A stretch of DNA of 64,000 bases from Sorangium sp051521495 (lineage in GTDB: Bacteria > Myxococcota_A > Polyangia > Polyangiales > Polyangiaceae). Below the pieces are notes generated by a model that had not been told where the DNA came from, made no database searches, and saw nothing but the letters and a program-made list of their open reading frames with translations. Positions within the stretch are counted from its first letter, which is position 1, and each line of letters begins with the position of its first letter. The translations under genes were made by a program, and so were the position numbers. The DNA is taken from positions 6,510,001 through 6,574,000 of the forward strand of contig NZ_CP150355.1 of the NCBI RefSeq assembly GCF_051521495.1, written 5' to 3'. This document shows, in pieces, positions 55,490 to 64,000 of the stretch.

Positions 55490-55556
55490 TGAGGGTTGAC
55501 TTGCCGGACCCCGACACCCCGGTGAACCACACGGCGAAGCCCTCGAGGGAAGCCAT
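55490..55556 (-). pseudogene. 5' stub of an adenylylsulfate kinase (cysC) gene
   Basis: On the minus strand, MASLEGFAVWFTGVSGSGKS is a good match to the start and P-loop of APS kinase. It loses homology after about 23 codons in non-coding sequence. The missing remainder was not found nearby. Confidence 0.7.
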
Positions 55557-55749
55557 TCCGTGCTTCCTTGCGACGTATCCGGCGCACCAACGCTCTGGGC
55601 ATGCAGTATGCCACGCTGCATGGGCGCGCTGGCCCACCCGCGCCCCCGCGCACGATCGTCGTCTGCGGTATGCGGGTGCGGGCGACCTCCGCGGCTCGAG
55701 CGGGCACCGCTCGCCCCCGGAGCGCGGCGATACGGCGCGACGCAGCGGT

Positions 55750-56568
55750 ATGACGATGTACCTGATAGCCGCGCTCGGTCTGGTCATCGGGATCGTATCG
55801 GCCATCCTCGGGGCTGGCCCGTCGATCCTCACCGTGCTGCTCTTGACCAGCGTCGCCGGGCTAGAGCTCCACCACGCGGTCGCCACCTCGCTCGTGGCCG
55901 TTATGCTGATGAGCCTCGTCGCCGTCGTCCCGTACGCCATGGAGAACGCCGTCGTCTGGCGGTACGCTTTCACCTTCGGTTTCGCCTCGATGACTGGAGC
56001 GTACCTCTCCGGACACATCGCGGGTGTGATCCCGGACCACGTCCTTCGGGTGATCTTCTTCATGGCCACCGTGGTCGCGTCCGGCGCGATGCTCTGGGAT
56101 CGCCACCAGCTTCCGCAGGATCAAGGCAGAACACGATCGGGCTGGCAGCCTATGGCCGTGCTCGCGGTAGGGGGGATCCTGGTCGGTTGCTTGACCGGTC
56201 TGGTCGGTCTCGGCGGCGGGTTTGCTATCGTCCCCCTGCTCGTCGTGTTCACGGGGACCCCCGTGCACTCCGCGATCGGCACCTCCATCCTCGTCATCGC
56301 GATGAACACGATGGCTGGTCTCGCCGGCCATCTCCCCCACCCGCCGATCGATTGGCAGCTCGCCGTTTCCCTGAGCGTCGCCGAGTGCGCAGGCAGCCTG
56401 GCCGGCGCCAGGCTCTCCAGGCACATCAGCGCGGCCGTGCGGCGTCGGGCGTTCGCCGGCCTCATGCTCGCGGCGTCGGTCTTGACGCTCGGACAAGCCA
56501 TGCATGGATACCATGCCCTCGCCCGTGATGAACGGGCGAGGCCGTGCCTGTGCACCCCTCCACCATGA
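55750..56568 (+). CDS. TauE/SafE-family sulfite exporter-like membrane protein
   Basis: A 272-residue protein with about eight membrane helices in two related halves. Family glycine motifs appear as GIVSAILGAGPSILTV (first half) and GCLTGLVGLGGGFAIVPLLV (second half), each followed by an A.(G/S)TS region (ATSLVAVMLMS, GTSILVIAMN). It may export sulfite, sulfoacetate or another organic anion. It is flanked by stubs of the sulfur genes cysC and cysQ, which fits a former sulfur-metabolism cluster. The frame is open far upstream, but homology begins at ATG 55750 (or ATG 55756). Confidence 0.85.
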   Translation: MTMYLIAALGLVIGIVSAILGAGPSILTVLLLTSVAGLELHHAVATSLVAVMLMSLVAVVPYAMENAVVWRYAFTFGFASMTGAYLSGHIAGVIPDHVLRVIFFMATVVASGAMLWDRHQLPQDQGRTRSGWQPMAVLAVGGILVGCLTGLVGLGGGFAIVPLLVVFTGTPVHSAIGTSILVIAMNTMAGLAGHLPHPPIDWQLAVSLSVAECAGSLAGARLSRHISAAVRRRAFAGLMLAASVLTLGQAMHGYHALARDERARPCLCTPPP

Positions 56569-56657
56569 TACCAATCCCACGGCGGCCGACTGTGCGCCAT
56601 TGTGACACGCGGGTGCCCCCTTACGGTGGGCCGCGCCCGGTATGAATCATCGGTACG

Positions 56658-56890
56658 ATGAAGATTGTTCCGGAGCTCGAGGAGGTGATGCGTATTGCGC
56701 GCGCGGCCGAGCGTCGCGCGCGCCATTTACATTTACGCCACGGCCTTCACGGTCGAGCTCAAGGGACCGGGTGATCCAGTGACGCGCGCCGACCGAGAGG
56801 CGAGCGACATCATCTGCGAATCCCTGGCCGCATCCTTCCCAGGCGACGCCATCCTCTCCGAGGAAGCGAAGCTTCGACGCCGGCCAGCAA
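56658..56890 (+). pseudogene. Frameshifted 5' stub of an inositol monophosphatase/CysQ-family gene
   Basis: An ATG at 56658 begins MKIVPELEEVMRIARAAERR. After a +1 shift at about 56695-56720 the homology continues as KGPGDPVTRADREASDIICE and FPGDAILSEEA, the classic metal-site region of inositol phosphatases and the 3'(2'),5'-bisphosphate nucleotidase CysQ. It then runs into the end of the neighbouring kinase gene. A frameshift and a truncation both make it non-functional. Confidence 0.7.
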
Positions 56891-56891
56891 G

Positions 56892-57905
56892 TCAGCTCCA
56901 GCACGCGTCGGCCCGGCGGAGGACGCGCAGCCAGTCCGCCGCGCTCCTGGCCGCTGCTATGCGCGCCTTGGGCGTGGCGGTAGCCAGGCTCGTCACCCAA
57001 AGGTGGTGCCCTAGAGCACCCGCAAGCGCGTTGGACGCGGCCGCGAGCCAGTAGGCATCACGCAGCGGCCGAGTCAGCGCGGCGGCGAAGCCGCGCGCCG
57101 AGAGGTAACCAGCGAGCAACGTATCGTGGCGGCGCTTCGCCTCCGGCTCCCAGTAGCCGAGGACCTGGAGCCAGGAGCTCACGTCTTCGAGCGGCGAGCC
57201 GAACCGCGCGCGCGCCCAATCGAGCAGCACCGGCTCTGCGGCGCCGGCGCGCCTTCGGACCATGACGTTGCCCGGGTGCACATCCCCGTGGATCCGAGTG
57301 CCGCGGAGTGGCTGGAATGCGAGGAGTTGGTGGCGCATCGCCGGCAGCGCCGCGACGATCCTCCGCAGGGCGGGTAGCGTCCGGGTGAGCGACGGGACCT
57401 CGACGCGAGGCAGGCGCTCGGCGAGCACCAGGGTAGCCCGTGCCGCGGCCAGGTTCTCGGCCTCGTAGTCCCATGCCGGCAGAGAGTCGGCCGACGTCGT
57501 CTCTTCGTGGAATTGCGCCAGCTGCTCGAGCACGCGAGCGGTGTGCGCGCTGTTGTTCCAGGGCCAGTGGCACACCGGCAAGATCCGCTCGAAGTAGAGC
57601 AGCCAGCGCTGCCTCCCGAGCCGCTGCGCACCGAGCAGCTCTGGCGAGAAGCGCCGCGCGACGGACCTCGAGAGCCGCCGGCAAACAACCGCCTCGCGCG
57701 CCGTGACGCCATGCACGAGCTTGGCCACGAACGTGACGCTGCGCGGCCCCCTGCCGCCACGCAGCCGTGCAGTCACCAGCGCGACGGCAGCGCAGAGCCC
57801 GCCTTCGAGCGGACGTATTTCGACGTCCGAGTCGCTGAACACAGGGCCGTGCCGCGCGACGAGAAAAGCCGTTACCGCAGCGCGATCGAAAGCGTCTCGC
57901 GTCAT
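56892..57905 (-). CDS. APH-like phosphotransferase family protein
   Basis: A 337-residue aminoglycoside-phosphotransferase/choline-kinase-like protein. The catalytic loop is RIHGDVHPGNVMV and the metal-binding Asp lies in VLLDWARARFGSPLEDV. The N-lobe lysine is likely in TFVAKLVHG. Substrates of this family range from antibiotics to sugars and lipids, and nothing nearby identifies this one. The start is ATG 57905 behind GAGAGGCG; the frame is open 17 codons further. Its 3' end abuts the cysQ stub. Confidence 0.8.
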   Translation of the reverse strand: MTRDAFDRAAVTAFLVARHGPVFSDSDVEIRPLEGGLCAAVALVTARLRGGRGPRSVTFVAKLVHGVTAREAVVCRRLSRSVARRFSPELLGAQRLGRQRWLLYFERILPVCHWPWNNSAHTARVLEQLAQFHEETTSADSLPAWDYEAENLAAARATLVLAERLPRVEVPSLTRTLPALRRIVAALPAMRHQLLAFQPLRGTRIHGDVHPGNVMVRRRAGAAEPVLLDWARARFGSPLEDVSSWLQVLGYWEPEAKRRHDTLLAGYLSARGFAAALTRPLRDAYWLAAASNALAGALGHHLWVTSLATATPKARIAAARSAADWLRVLRRADACWS

Positions 57906-58131
57906 TCTTCGCCTCTCGGACCCGACGATGCGTCCCAACCAGCTCACAATCCACACGGCCCCTTGAATCCGGGCCCCTTGCCGGACGAGCCCGTTTTAGG
58001 TGGCTTCGGTTGCCTGGATGGGGGTATGCTCCCCTGCGGGTGTCGCGGCGGCGGAGCGCCGCGACAGGTCTTCACGGGACGGTCGGGCCGCCTTCCCCCT
58101 CGCGCGATGCCGCTCGTGCTTTGGTGGTCCA

Positions 58132-59538
58132 TTGAACCGATCCCCGTCTCAGCTTGCCCCCGGAACCTGGGCACCCGCGCGCCTCCTCGCCGAGCGCGTC
58201 CTCGGCCCGCTCGAGCGCTTCCTGCACGTCGAGGCGGCCAGCGGGATCGTCCTGCTGCTCGCGTCCGTCATCGCCCTCGCGTGGGCGAACTCGCCCTGGG
58301 GCCACGTGTACGAGCACCTCTGGCACGTCCCGATCACGTTCGGCGCCGGCTCGCTGGTGTTCACGCAGCCCCTGCACTTCTGGATCAACGAAGGGCTGAT
58401 GACGATCTTCTTCTTCGTCGTCGGCCTGGAGATCCGGCGGGAGATCCACGCGGGGGAGCTCTCGGATCTCAAGCGCGCGGCGCTGCCCGTCGCGGCGGCG
58501 CTGGGCGGCATGATGGCGCCCGCGCTCCTGTACCTGTCCCTCAATCCATCGCTCGTATCGCGGCATGGCTGGGGGGTCCCGACGGCGACGGACATCGCGT
58601 TCGCGGTGGGCGTGCTGGCCTTGCTGGGCAAGCGCGTGCCCCCTGCCTTGCGCGTGCTCCTGCTGGCGCTCGCGATCATCGACGACATCGGCGCCATCAT
58701 CGTCATCGCGCTGTTCTATTCGTCGGGCGTCGCATGGATCGGCTTGCTCGTCGCCGGCGGCGGGGCCCTGGCCGTGCTGGTGCTCCAGCGCTTCGGCGTC
58801 CGCCGTCCCGCCGCCTACGTGCTCCCCGGCGCCGTGCTCTGGTGGGGCATGCTCCGCGCCGGCATCCACCCGACGATCGCCGGCGTCGCCATCGGGCTGC
58901 TGACGCCGGTGCGCCCCTGGTTCGGCAGCCACGGGTTCCTCACGACGGCCCGCGACGTGGTCGACGAGGTCGGCGCGCTCGCCCAGCGCGACGGCCACAA
59001 GGTCGACGAGCTGCTGAGTCCCCTCCGGCGGATCAAGCGAGCCCAGCGCGAGGCGCTGCCGCCCGTCGTCCGGCTCCAGGCGGCGCTCCACCCGTGGGTC
59101 GCCTACGGCATCATGCCGCTGTTCGCCTTCGCCAACGCCGGCGTCCGCATCGACGGCTCGTCGCTGGACCACGCGGCTTCCGGGACGATCCTGCTCGGGG
59201 TCGCGCTCGGCCTGGTCGTCGGCAAGCCGCTCGGCGTCTTCCTCGCGAGCTTCGCGATGGTCCGGCTCGGCGTCTGCGCCCTGCCGCGCGGCATCGGCTG
59301 GCGCGGGATCGCCGTCGTCGGCTGCGTCGCAGGCGTCGGCTTCACGATGGCGATCTTCATCGCAGGCCTCGCGTTCGACGAGCCCGCGCTGCTCGCCGCG
59401 GCCAAGCTGGGCGTCCTGCTCGCCTCGACCGTGGCGGCCGTGGTGGGCCTCCTCGTCGGCAGGCTCGCGCTATCAGGCGCCCCGGAAGCCGGCGCGGCGC
59501 GGACGGTGGAGGAGGCCGAGGGGTCGACCGAGCAGTAA
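58132..59538 (+). CDS. nhaA: Na+/H+ antiporter NhaA
   Basis: A 468-residue antiporter with about twelve membrane helices, exporting Na+ in exchange for H+. Signature segments are INEGLMTIFFFVVGLEIRRE, PTATDIAFAVGVLALLGKRVP, and the ion-binding pair in LAIIDDIGAIIVIALFY. A TTG start at 58132 is proposed from the family start (NRSPSQLAPG... then VLGPLERFL), with GGTGG as a weak ribosome site; no in-frame ATG lies nearby. It may share sodium or pH balance with the N-ATPase. Confidence 0.9.
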   Translation: MNRSPSQLAPGTWAPARLLAERVLGPLERFLHVEAASGIVLLLASVIALAWANSPWGHVYEHLWHVPITFGAGSLVFTQPLHFWINEGLMTIFFFVVGLEIRREIHAGELSDLKRAALPVAAALGGMMAPALLYLSLNPSLVSRHGWGVPTATDIAFAVGVLALLGKRVPPALRVLLLALAIIDDIGAIIVIALFYSSGVAWIGLLVAGGGALAVLVLQRFGVRRPAAYVLPGAVLWWGMLRAGIHPTIAGVAIGLLTPVRPWFGSHGFLTTARDVVDEVGALAQRDGHKVDELLSPLRRIKRAQREALPPVVRLQAALHPWVAYGIMPLFAFANAGVRIDGSSLDHAASGTILLGVALGLVVGKPLGVFLASFAMVRLGVCALPRGIGWRGIAVVGCVAGVGFTMAIFIAGLAFDEPALLAAAKLGVLLASTVAAVVGLLVGRLALSGAPEAGAARTVEEAEGSTEQ

Positions 59539-60025
59539 CCGCGGCGACGAGGTCCTCGCGCGGCTGGTCTCAGCGAGCGTCAGCGTCCGCGCCCCAGCCG
59601 CTCCGAGCTCGCCGAGTTGGTCATCGAGGCCGACCGCGCCGAACGTATCGAGCTCGCGCGTCAGGACATCAGCGCCTTCGCCCTCGTTTCCCGACGTTAC
59701 AGCCCTCCGTCGCATTACAGCCGAACCAGACAGCGAACGCACTGTGTGACGAGCCGACCATCACGGCGGTGACCGGCGCCTTGGACACGCGTACCGGCGC
59801 AGTCAGACGGCCAAGCGACCGGCCCCGACGTCCTCGTCAGCGGCGCGGCCGCCTCTCGGCGCCGTATCGGCCGCTGAGCCCGTCGATCTCTCGGATGTAC
59901 TGGACGCCGCCGAGGAAGCGCGCCTTCTGGGCGCGGACAGGGCGACGTGATGCATCCGTCAGGGCGGTGTGCTCATCGTGCACCGGACTGTCTCAGCCTC
60001 GTTGCGCCCGCGACCGGACGCCATC
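59539..60025. other. Gap without a supported gene
   Basis: Nearly 500 bp between nhaA and the second CLC gene. Short frames are open, and one reads LAELVIEADRAERIELARQD, but none has a start, ribosome site and recognisable homology together. The promoter of the CLC gene should lie near its end. Confidence 0.5.
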
Positions 60026-61957
60026 ATGACCATCGCCATGCCGGAACCAGTCCCAGCAGATCGCACCAGCGTGATGCGACGGCGGCGCCCGTTGTCCGCG
60101 CTCATCTCGGAAATCGCGCCCCTCGATCTCCGGCTCGTCGGGCGGACGATCCTGCATGCCGTGCTCGTCGGGGCCATCGCGGGCCTGGTCGCGGTGCTCT
60201 TCTTCGGCGCCCTCGAGATCGTCGAGGAGCTGCTCCTCGGCCATCTCGCCGGCTACGCGCGGCTTCGAGCCCACGGCGAGGCGATCTTCAGCAGTGGCGG
60301 CTCCGAGCACCGGAGCGTCCGGCTCTGGCTGCTGCTGGTGATCCCGGCGCTCGGAGCGTTGGCCGGGGGCATGCTGTCCTGGCGCCTCGCCCCTGAGGCC
60401 GCGGGCGGCGGCGGAGACGCGATGATCCAGGCCTTCCACCACCACGGCGGCCGGATGCGCAAACGGGTCGCGTGGGTCAAGGCGCTCGCGTCGATCCTCA
60501 CGCTCGGCTCGGGCGGCGCGGGCGGTCGCGAGGGGCCGACCATGCAGATCGGAGGAGCGCTCGGCTCGCTCGTGGGACGTGGGCTCGCGGTCGGTCGGCG
60601 CGAGCATCGCATCCTGATGCTCACGGGGGTCGCGGCCGGGATGTCCGCCATCTTCCGGACGCCGCTCGGCGCCGCCCTGCTCGCCGTCGAGGTGCTCTAC
60701 CGCGACGACTTCGAGGCGGAGGCGCTGATCCCAGCGCTGCTCGCCAGCGTCGTCTCCTACTCGGTCTTCATCTCGTTCTACGGCGAATCGACGCTCTTCG
60801 CGCACGCGCCCAAGTATGCGTTCATCCCGTCGCACCTCCCTCTCTATGCGCTGCTCGCGCTGCTCTTGGCCTTCGTCGCGATCGGCTTCCTGAAGTGCCT
60901 CGGCGGCGTGAAGGCGCTCACGGCGCGCTTGCCGGTCCCCCCCTGGGCACGCCCAGGGCTCGGCGGGCTCGCGCTGGGCCTCTTCTGCGTGCCCGTCCTC
61001 TGGTTCGTCGGCCGCAGGATCGAGAGCCCCGGGCAAGGGCTCGGGCTGCTCGGCGGCGGCTACGGCGCGGTCCAGGTCGCGATCACCGGCGCGCCGTGGC
61101 TCCACCCGGGCTGGCGCGGGGTGGAGCTCATGCTCCTGCTCTGCGCCGCCAAGATCGTCGCCTCGTCGCTCACGCTCGGCAGCGGCGGATGCGCCGGCGA
61201 CTTCGCGCCATCGCTCGTCATCGGCGGGCTCTTCGGCGGCGCGTTCGGGCGCGCGGCGGCGCTGCTCTTCAACGATCCGCGCATCGATCCGGGCGCCTTC
61301 GCGCTCGTGGGCATGGGCACCTTCTACGGCGGCATCGCGCACGTGCCGGTGAGCTCCCTCGTGATGGTCTGCGAGCTCGCCGGCAGCTACGACCTCCTGG
61401 TCCCCCTGATGCTCGCCGAGGGCGTCGCCTTCGTCGCGCTGCGGAAGCACTCGCTCTACCACGCGCAGCTCCCCACCCAGCGCGAGTCTCCGGCGCACCC
61501 GGTGCCGACGCTCGACGTGCTCAGGACCATCCGCGTGCGGCAGATCATGATCGAGGGGCGCGCGCTGGTGACGTTCGCGCCGGGGACGCCGGCCCGCGAG
61601 ATGCTCCTGCGAGCCGCGGACGCGAGCTGGCAGGAGGTCTTCCCGGTGCTCGATACGTCGCGCAAGATGGTCGGCATGATCACCGGCGAATCGCTCCGCA
61701 TCGTCGCGGTGGAGCACGACCTCGAGCGGATGACCGTGGCGGCCGACGCAATGCAGCCGCCGGTGGCCGTGACGGTCGCCGACGATCTGCGGACGGCGAC
61801 CGAGGCGATGGTGGCGCACGGCGTCCGCGAGCTCCCGGTCGTCGACGGCGAGGGCTCGATCGTCGGGTTCGTGGACGAGGCCGACATTGGAAAGGCCTAT
61901 CTGGAGGCGACCACGAGGCCCGCGCGCGCCGACGAGACACCGGTCCTGCTCGGCTGA
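60026..61957 (+). CDS. CLC-family chloride channel with C-terminal CBS domains
   Basis: A roughly 643-residue protein. The ClC membrane core has the filter segments LGSGGAGGREGPTMQIGG (gating Glu kept) and TLGSGGCAGDFAPSLVIGG. After about residue 500 two CBS motifs follow (QIMIEGRALVTFAPGTPARE, KMVGMITGESL; then AMQPPVAVTVADDL, IVGFVDEADIG). CBS pairs usually let nucleotides regulate the channel. Starts are uncertain: 60026 (ATG) is used, 59969 (GTG) and 60074 (ATG) are possible. It converges on the GH15 gene. Confidence 0.88.
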   Translation: MTIAMPEPVPADRTSVMRRRRPLSALISEIAPLDLRLVGRTILHAVLVGAIAGLVAVLFFGALEIVEELLLGHLAGYARLRAHGEAIFSSGGSEHRSVRLWLLLVIPALGALAGGMLSWRLAPEAAGGGGDAMIQAFHHHGGRMRKRVAWVKALASILTLGSGGAGGREGPTMQIGGALGSLVGRGLAVGRREHRILMLTGVAAGMSAIFRTPLGAALLAVEVLYRDDFEAEALIPALLASVVSYSVFISFYGESTLFAHAPKYAFIPSHLPLYALLALLLAFVAIGFLKCLGGVKALTARLPVPPWARPGLGGLALGLFCVPVLWFVGRRIESPGQGLGLLGGGYGAVQVAITGAPWLHPGWRGVELMLLLCAAKIVASSLTLGSGGCAGDFAPSLVIGGLFGGAFGRAAALLFNDPRIDPGAFALVGMGTFYGGIAHVPVSSLVMVCELAGSYDLLVPLMLAEGVAFVALRKHSLYHAQLPTQRESPAHPVPTLDVLRTIRVRQIMIEGRALVTFAPGTPAREMLLRAADASWQEVFPVLDTSRKMVGMITGESLRIVAVEHDLERMTVAADAMQPPVAVTVADDLRTATEAMVAHGVRELPVVDGEGSIVGFVDEADIGKAYLEATTRPARADETPVLLG

Positions 61958-62003
61958 GCTTCCGGCGGTCGTCGCGCAGAGGATGGCTCGTCGCCGGCGG
62001 GAG

Positions 62004-63815
62004 TCACCCCACGGCGCGCCGCGCCTGGGCGCCCTGCCCGCGCGCGGCAGGCCCCACGGCCGCCGACAGGTGGCGCGCCGCGTTCACCAGCGCGACGTGC
62101 GAGAGCGCCTGCGGGAAGTTCCCGAGGAGCCTCTTTTCGCGCGGATGGTACTCCTCGGACAGGAGGCCGACGTCGTTCTTCAGGGTGAGCAACCGCTCGA
62201 AGAGGGCGCGCGCCTCCTCGCCCCGACCGCTCATGGCGAGGGCATCCACCATCCAGAAGCTGCACGCGAGGAACACCCCTTCCCCGGCGGGGAGCCCGTC
62301 GCGGGCGGCATCGCCGCGGTACCGGAGGATGAGGCCGTCCTCCGACAGGTCGCGCTGGATCGCCCGTATCGTGCCGGTGACCCGCGGGTCGTCCGGTGGC
62401 AAGAAGCCCACGAGCGGGATCCTGAGCAGGCTCGCATCGAATGCGTCGCCGCCATAGGTCTGGGTGAAGGTGTTGCGCGCCGGGTCGAACCCCTTCTCGC
62501 AAACCTCCCGGTGGATCTCGTCCCTGATCTCCCGCCAGCGTTCCAGAGGGCCATCCTGACCAAAGCGCTCGATCGCGCGCACCCCGCGATCGAAGGCCAC
62601 CCAGGACATCACCTTCGAGTGCGTGAAGTGCTGCCGCGGTCCTCGCACCTCCCAGATGCCGCTGTCCGGCTCCTGCCAGGTCTTCTCGAGGAAATGGAGG
62701 AGCGCCCGCTGGAGATGCCAGGTCTCCTCCTCGATGGCCATCCGGTCCTCGCGCGCCTGATAGATGCAGTTCATCACCTCGCCGAAGACGTCGAGCTGTA
62801 GCTGGCCGGCTGCCGCGTTGCCGATCCGGACCGGCGCGGCGCCCTCGTAGCCGGGGAGCCACGGCAGCTCGATCTCGGACAGCCTGCGTTCCCCCGACGG
62901 TCCATACATGATCTGCAGCTGCGAAGGGTGCCCGGCCACCGCCCGCAACAGCCAGCCACACCACGACGCCGCGGCCTCGCGGAGGCCGGAACCCATGAGC
63001 GCGAGCAGGGTGAAGGTCGCGTCCCGCAGCCAGCAGTAGCGGTAGTCCCAGTTCCGCACGCCGCCGAGGCGCTCCGGGAGGGAGGTCGTCGGCGCGGCGA
63101 TGATCCCGCCGGTCGGGACGAAGGTGAGCGCCCTCAACGTGATGAGCGAGCGCATCACGTCCTCTCGCCAGGCGCCCTCGTAGGTGCATTGCGCAGACCA
63201 GCCCCGCCAAAAGGCGTCCGTATCATCGAGCGCCCGGAGCGCATCGACGCTCCGGGCCGGCGCCTCGATGGAGGGGTGCCAGCCCAGCACGAGGGAGGCC
63301 TTCTGCCCCTCGGCGACCGTGAACTCGGCCGAGACCGTCGCGTCCTCGACGGTGAGCGGGACATCGGTGAACAGCGACAGGGCGTCCGGGCCTGCCAGGG
63401 CGGTGACGCCCCCCGACGTCCGCTGGACCCACGGCAATACCGCGCCGTAGCCGAAACGGATGCGGAGATCCATGGCCATGGCCACAGCGCCCTTCACGCA
63501 CTCGACCACGCGCACGAGGTGCGGCGTGCCCGAGCCCGGCGGCATGAAGTCGAGCACGCGGACCACGCCGCGCTCGGCCGCGAAGGTCGTCTCCAGGACC
63601 AGGCTATCCTGCCGGTAACACCGGCGCGTCGCGCGCGTCGCGTCGCAGGGCGCGAGCTGCCAGCGGCCGTGCCGCTCGTCGCCGAGCAGCGCGGCGAAGC
63701 AGGCGTCGGAGTCGAACCGTGGCATGCACGCCCAGTCGACCGACCCGTCCCGTCCCACCAGCGCGGCGCACCGGGCATCGCCGATGAACGCGTAGTCCTC
63801 GATGCGTCCTGCCAT
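62004..63815 (-). CDS. GH15-family glycoside hydrolase, bacterial trehalase/glucoamylase type
   Basis: A 603-residue protein: an N-terminal beta-sandwich (IEDYAFIGDARCAALVGRDG, SVDWACMPRFDS) and a C-terminal (alpha/alpha)6 barrel. Catalytic acids are expected in GIWEVRGPRQHFTHSK and LLSEEYHPREKRLLGNFPQA, as in GH15 trehalases and bacterial glucoamylases; RNWDYRYCWLRDATFTL is the barrel signature. It has no signal peptide, so it acts in the cytoplasm, on trehalose or oligosaccharides. The start is ATG 63815; the frame is open upstream. It is distinct from the fungal-type enzyme at 29982. Confidence 0.9.
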   Translation of the reverse strand: MAGRIEDYAFIGDARCAALVGRDGSVDWACMPRFDSDACFAALLGDERHGRWQLAPCDATRATRRCYRQDSLVLETTFAAERGVVRVLDFMPPGSGTPHLVRVVECVKGAVAMAMDLRIRFGYGAVLPWVQRTSGGVTALAGPDALSLFTDVPLTVEDATVSAEFTVAEGQKASLVLGWHPSIEAPARSVDALRALDDTDAFWRGWSAQCTYEGAWREDVMRSLITLRALTFVPTGGIIAAPTTSLPERLGGVRNWDYRYCWLRDATFTLLALMGSGLREAAASWCGWLLRAVAGHPSQLQIMYGPSGERRLSEIELPWLPGYEGAAPVRIGNAAAGQLQLDVFGEVMNCIYQAREDRMAIEEETWHLQRALLHFLEKTWQEPDSGIWEVRGPRQHFTHSKVMSWVAFDRGVRAIERFGQDGPLERWREIRDEIHREVCEKGFDPARNTFTQTYGGDAFDASLLRIPLVGFLPPDDPRVTGTIRAIQRDLSEDGLILRYRGDAARDGLPAGEGVFLACSFWMVDALAMSGRGEEARALFERLLTLKNDVGLLSEEYHPREKRLLGNFPQALSHVALVNAARHLSAAVGPAARGQGAQARRAVG

Positions 63816-63903
63816 GTTCCAAGGCACGTAAGCTGCCGTCGCCTGACTCGCCAGCGTGGACCGCGCATGGGGCTGCTCGCCCTGCACTGCCCCGGTCACG
63901 CAG

Positions 63904-64000
63904 TCACGCCGTCGGCGCACAGCCGAGCTCGGCGATGTCAGGCGCGACGTCCGCGAGGTGGGCGAGGGCATGGGTGGAGTCCGCGAGGACCATCAGCACG
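63904..64000 (-). CDS. C-terminal end of an unidentified gene, cut by the window
   Basis: The last 32 codons of a minus-strand frame run off the window edge. The residues VLMVLADSTHALAHLADVAP and the final EIAELGCAPTA-like end have normal composition for this genome, but nothing identifies the product. The call rests only on an open frame and its position upstream of the GH15 gene. Confidence 0.3.
   Translation of the reverse strand, partial: VLMVLADSTHALAHLADVAPDIAELGCAPTA

Noticed and set aside
56695..57054. A 119-codon frame as a real inositol-phosphatase-family gene
   Set aside because: It has only the first third of the fold, needs a frameshift to include the N-terminus, and runs into the opposite-strand kinase, so it is treated as a pseudogene stub.

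Overview
The window reads as a chromosomal segment of a very GC-rich, gene-dense Gram-negative bacterium. The gene set (N-type ATPase, group 3b [NiFe]-hydrogenase, several domain fusions, many two-codon overlaps, GTG/TTG starts) and codon use suggest a myxobacterium of the Sorangium/Polyangiales type. That assignment is inference, because no rRNA or other taxonomic marker is present. I see no tRNA, CRISPR array or intact insertion sequence.

Layout. 1-5.6 kb: end of a heavy-metal P-type ATPase fused to a hemerythrin domain, a phosphoribosyltransferase, a cysteine synthase and an acetyl-CoA synthetase. 5.9-12.5 kb: a complete N-type F1Fo ATPase operon whose gene order is a rotation of the usual one. 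12.5-15.3 kb (minus): acyl carrier protein, E2 and E1-beta of a 2-oxoacid dehydrogenase, with a decayed E1-alpha where the intact gene would be expected. 15.8-17.6 kb: three small exported proteins of unknown function in AT-richer DNA. 18.5-23.9 kb: a DUF981-like membrane protein, MgtA-type ATPase, intact E1-alpha and PRPP synthetase. 24.1-29.4 kb: phosphoribosyltransferase-hydrolase fusion, CapA-like protein, two tandem CBS proteins, and a universal-stress/zinc-ribbon/FMN-domain fusion. 30-43 kb: glucoamylase, a stand-alone E2 acyltransferase domain, a GAF/PAS histidine kinase, a P2-type ATPase, a CoA-transferase-GNAT fusion and PEP synthase. 43.4-53.75 kb: a group 3b [NiFe]-hydrogenase operon with maturation genes (hypA, F, C, D, E and protease; no hypB). 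54-64 kb: two CLC channels, a TauE-like exporter, an APH-like kinase, NhaA and a GH15 hydrolase.

Taken together this looks like an energy and redox stress island. It covers ion-gradient upkeep (N-ATPase, three P-type ATPases, NhaA, CLC), fermentative or acetate-linked carbon flow (ACS, CoA transferase, PDH parts, PEP synthase, glucoamylases), NAD(P)-linked hydrogen turnover and small stress proteins. Many of these are the same families as the mycobacterial DosR dormancy regulon, here gathered in one stretch.

The most unusual signal is a short repeat of about 34 bp with a hairpin core. It sits in frame, in both orientations, inside four hydrogenase-cluster genes, with a possible diverged fifth copy. 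A different palindromic 39-bp unit is tandemly duplicated in a fifth gene. The window also holds several short 5' gene stubs (P-type ATPase, pdhA, CBS, hsp70, cysC, cysQ), which shows active gene turnover.
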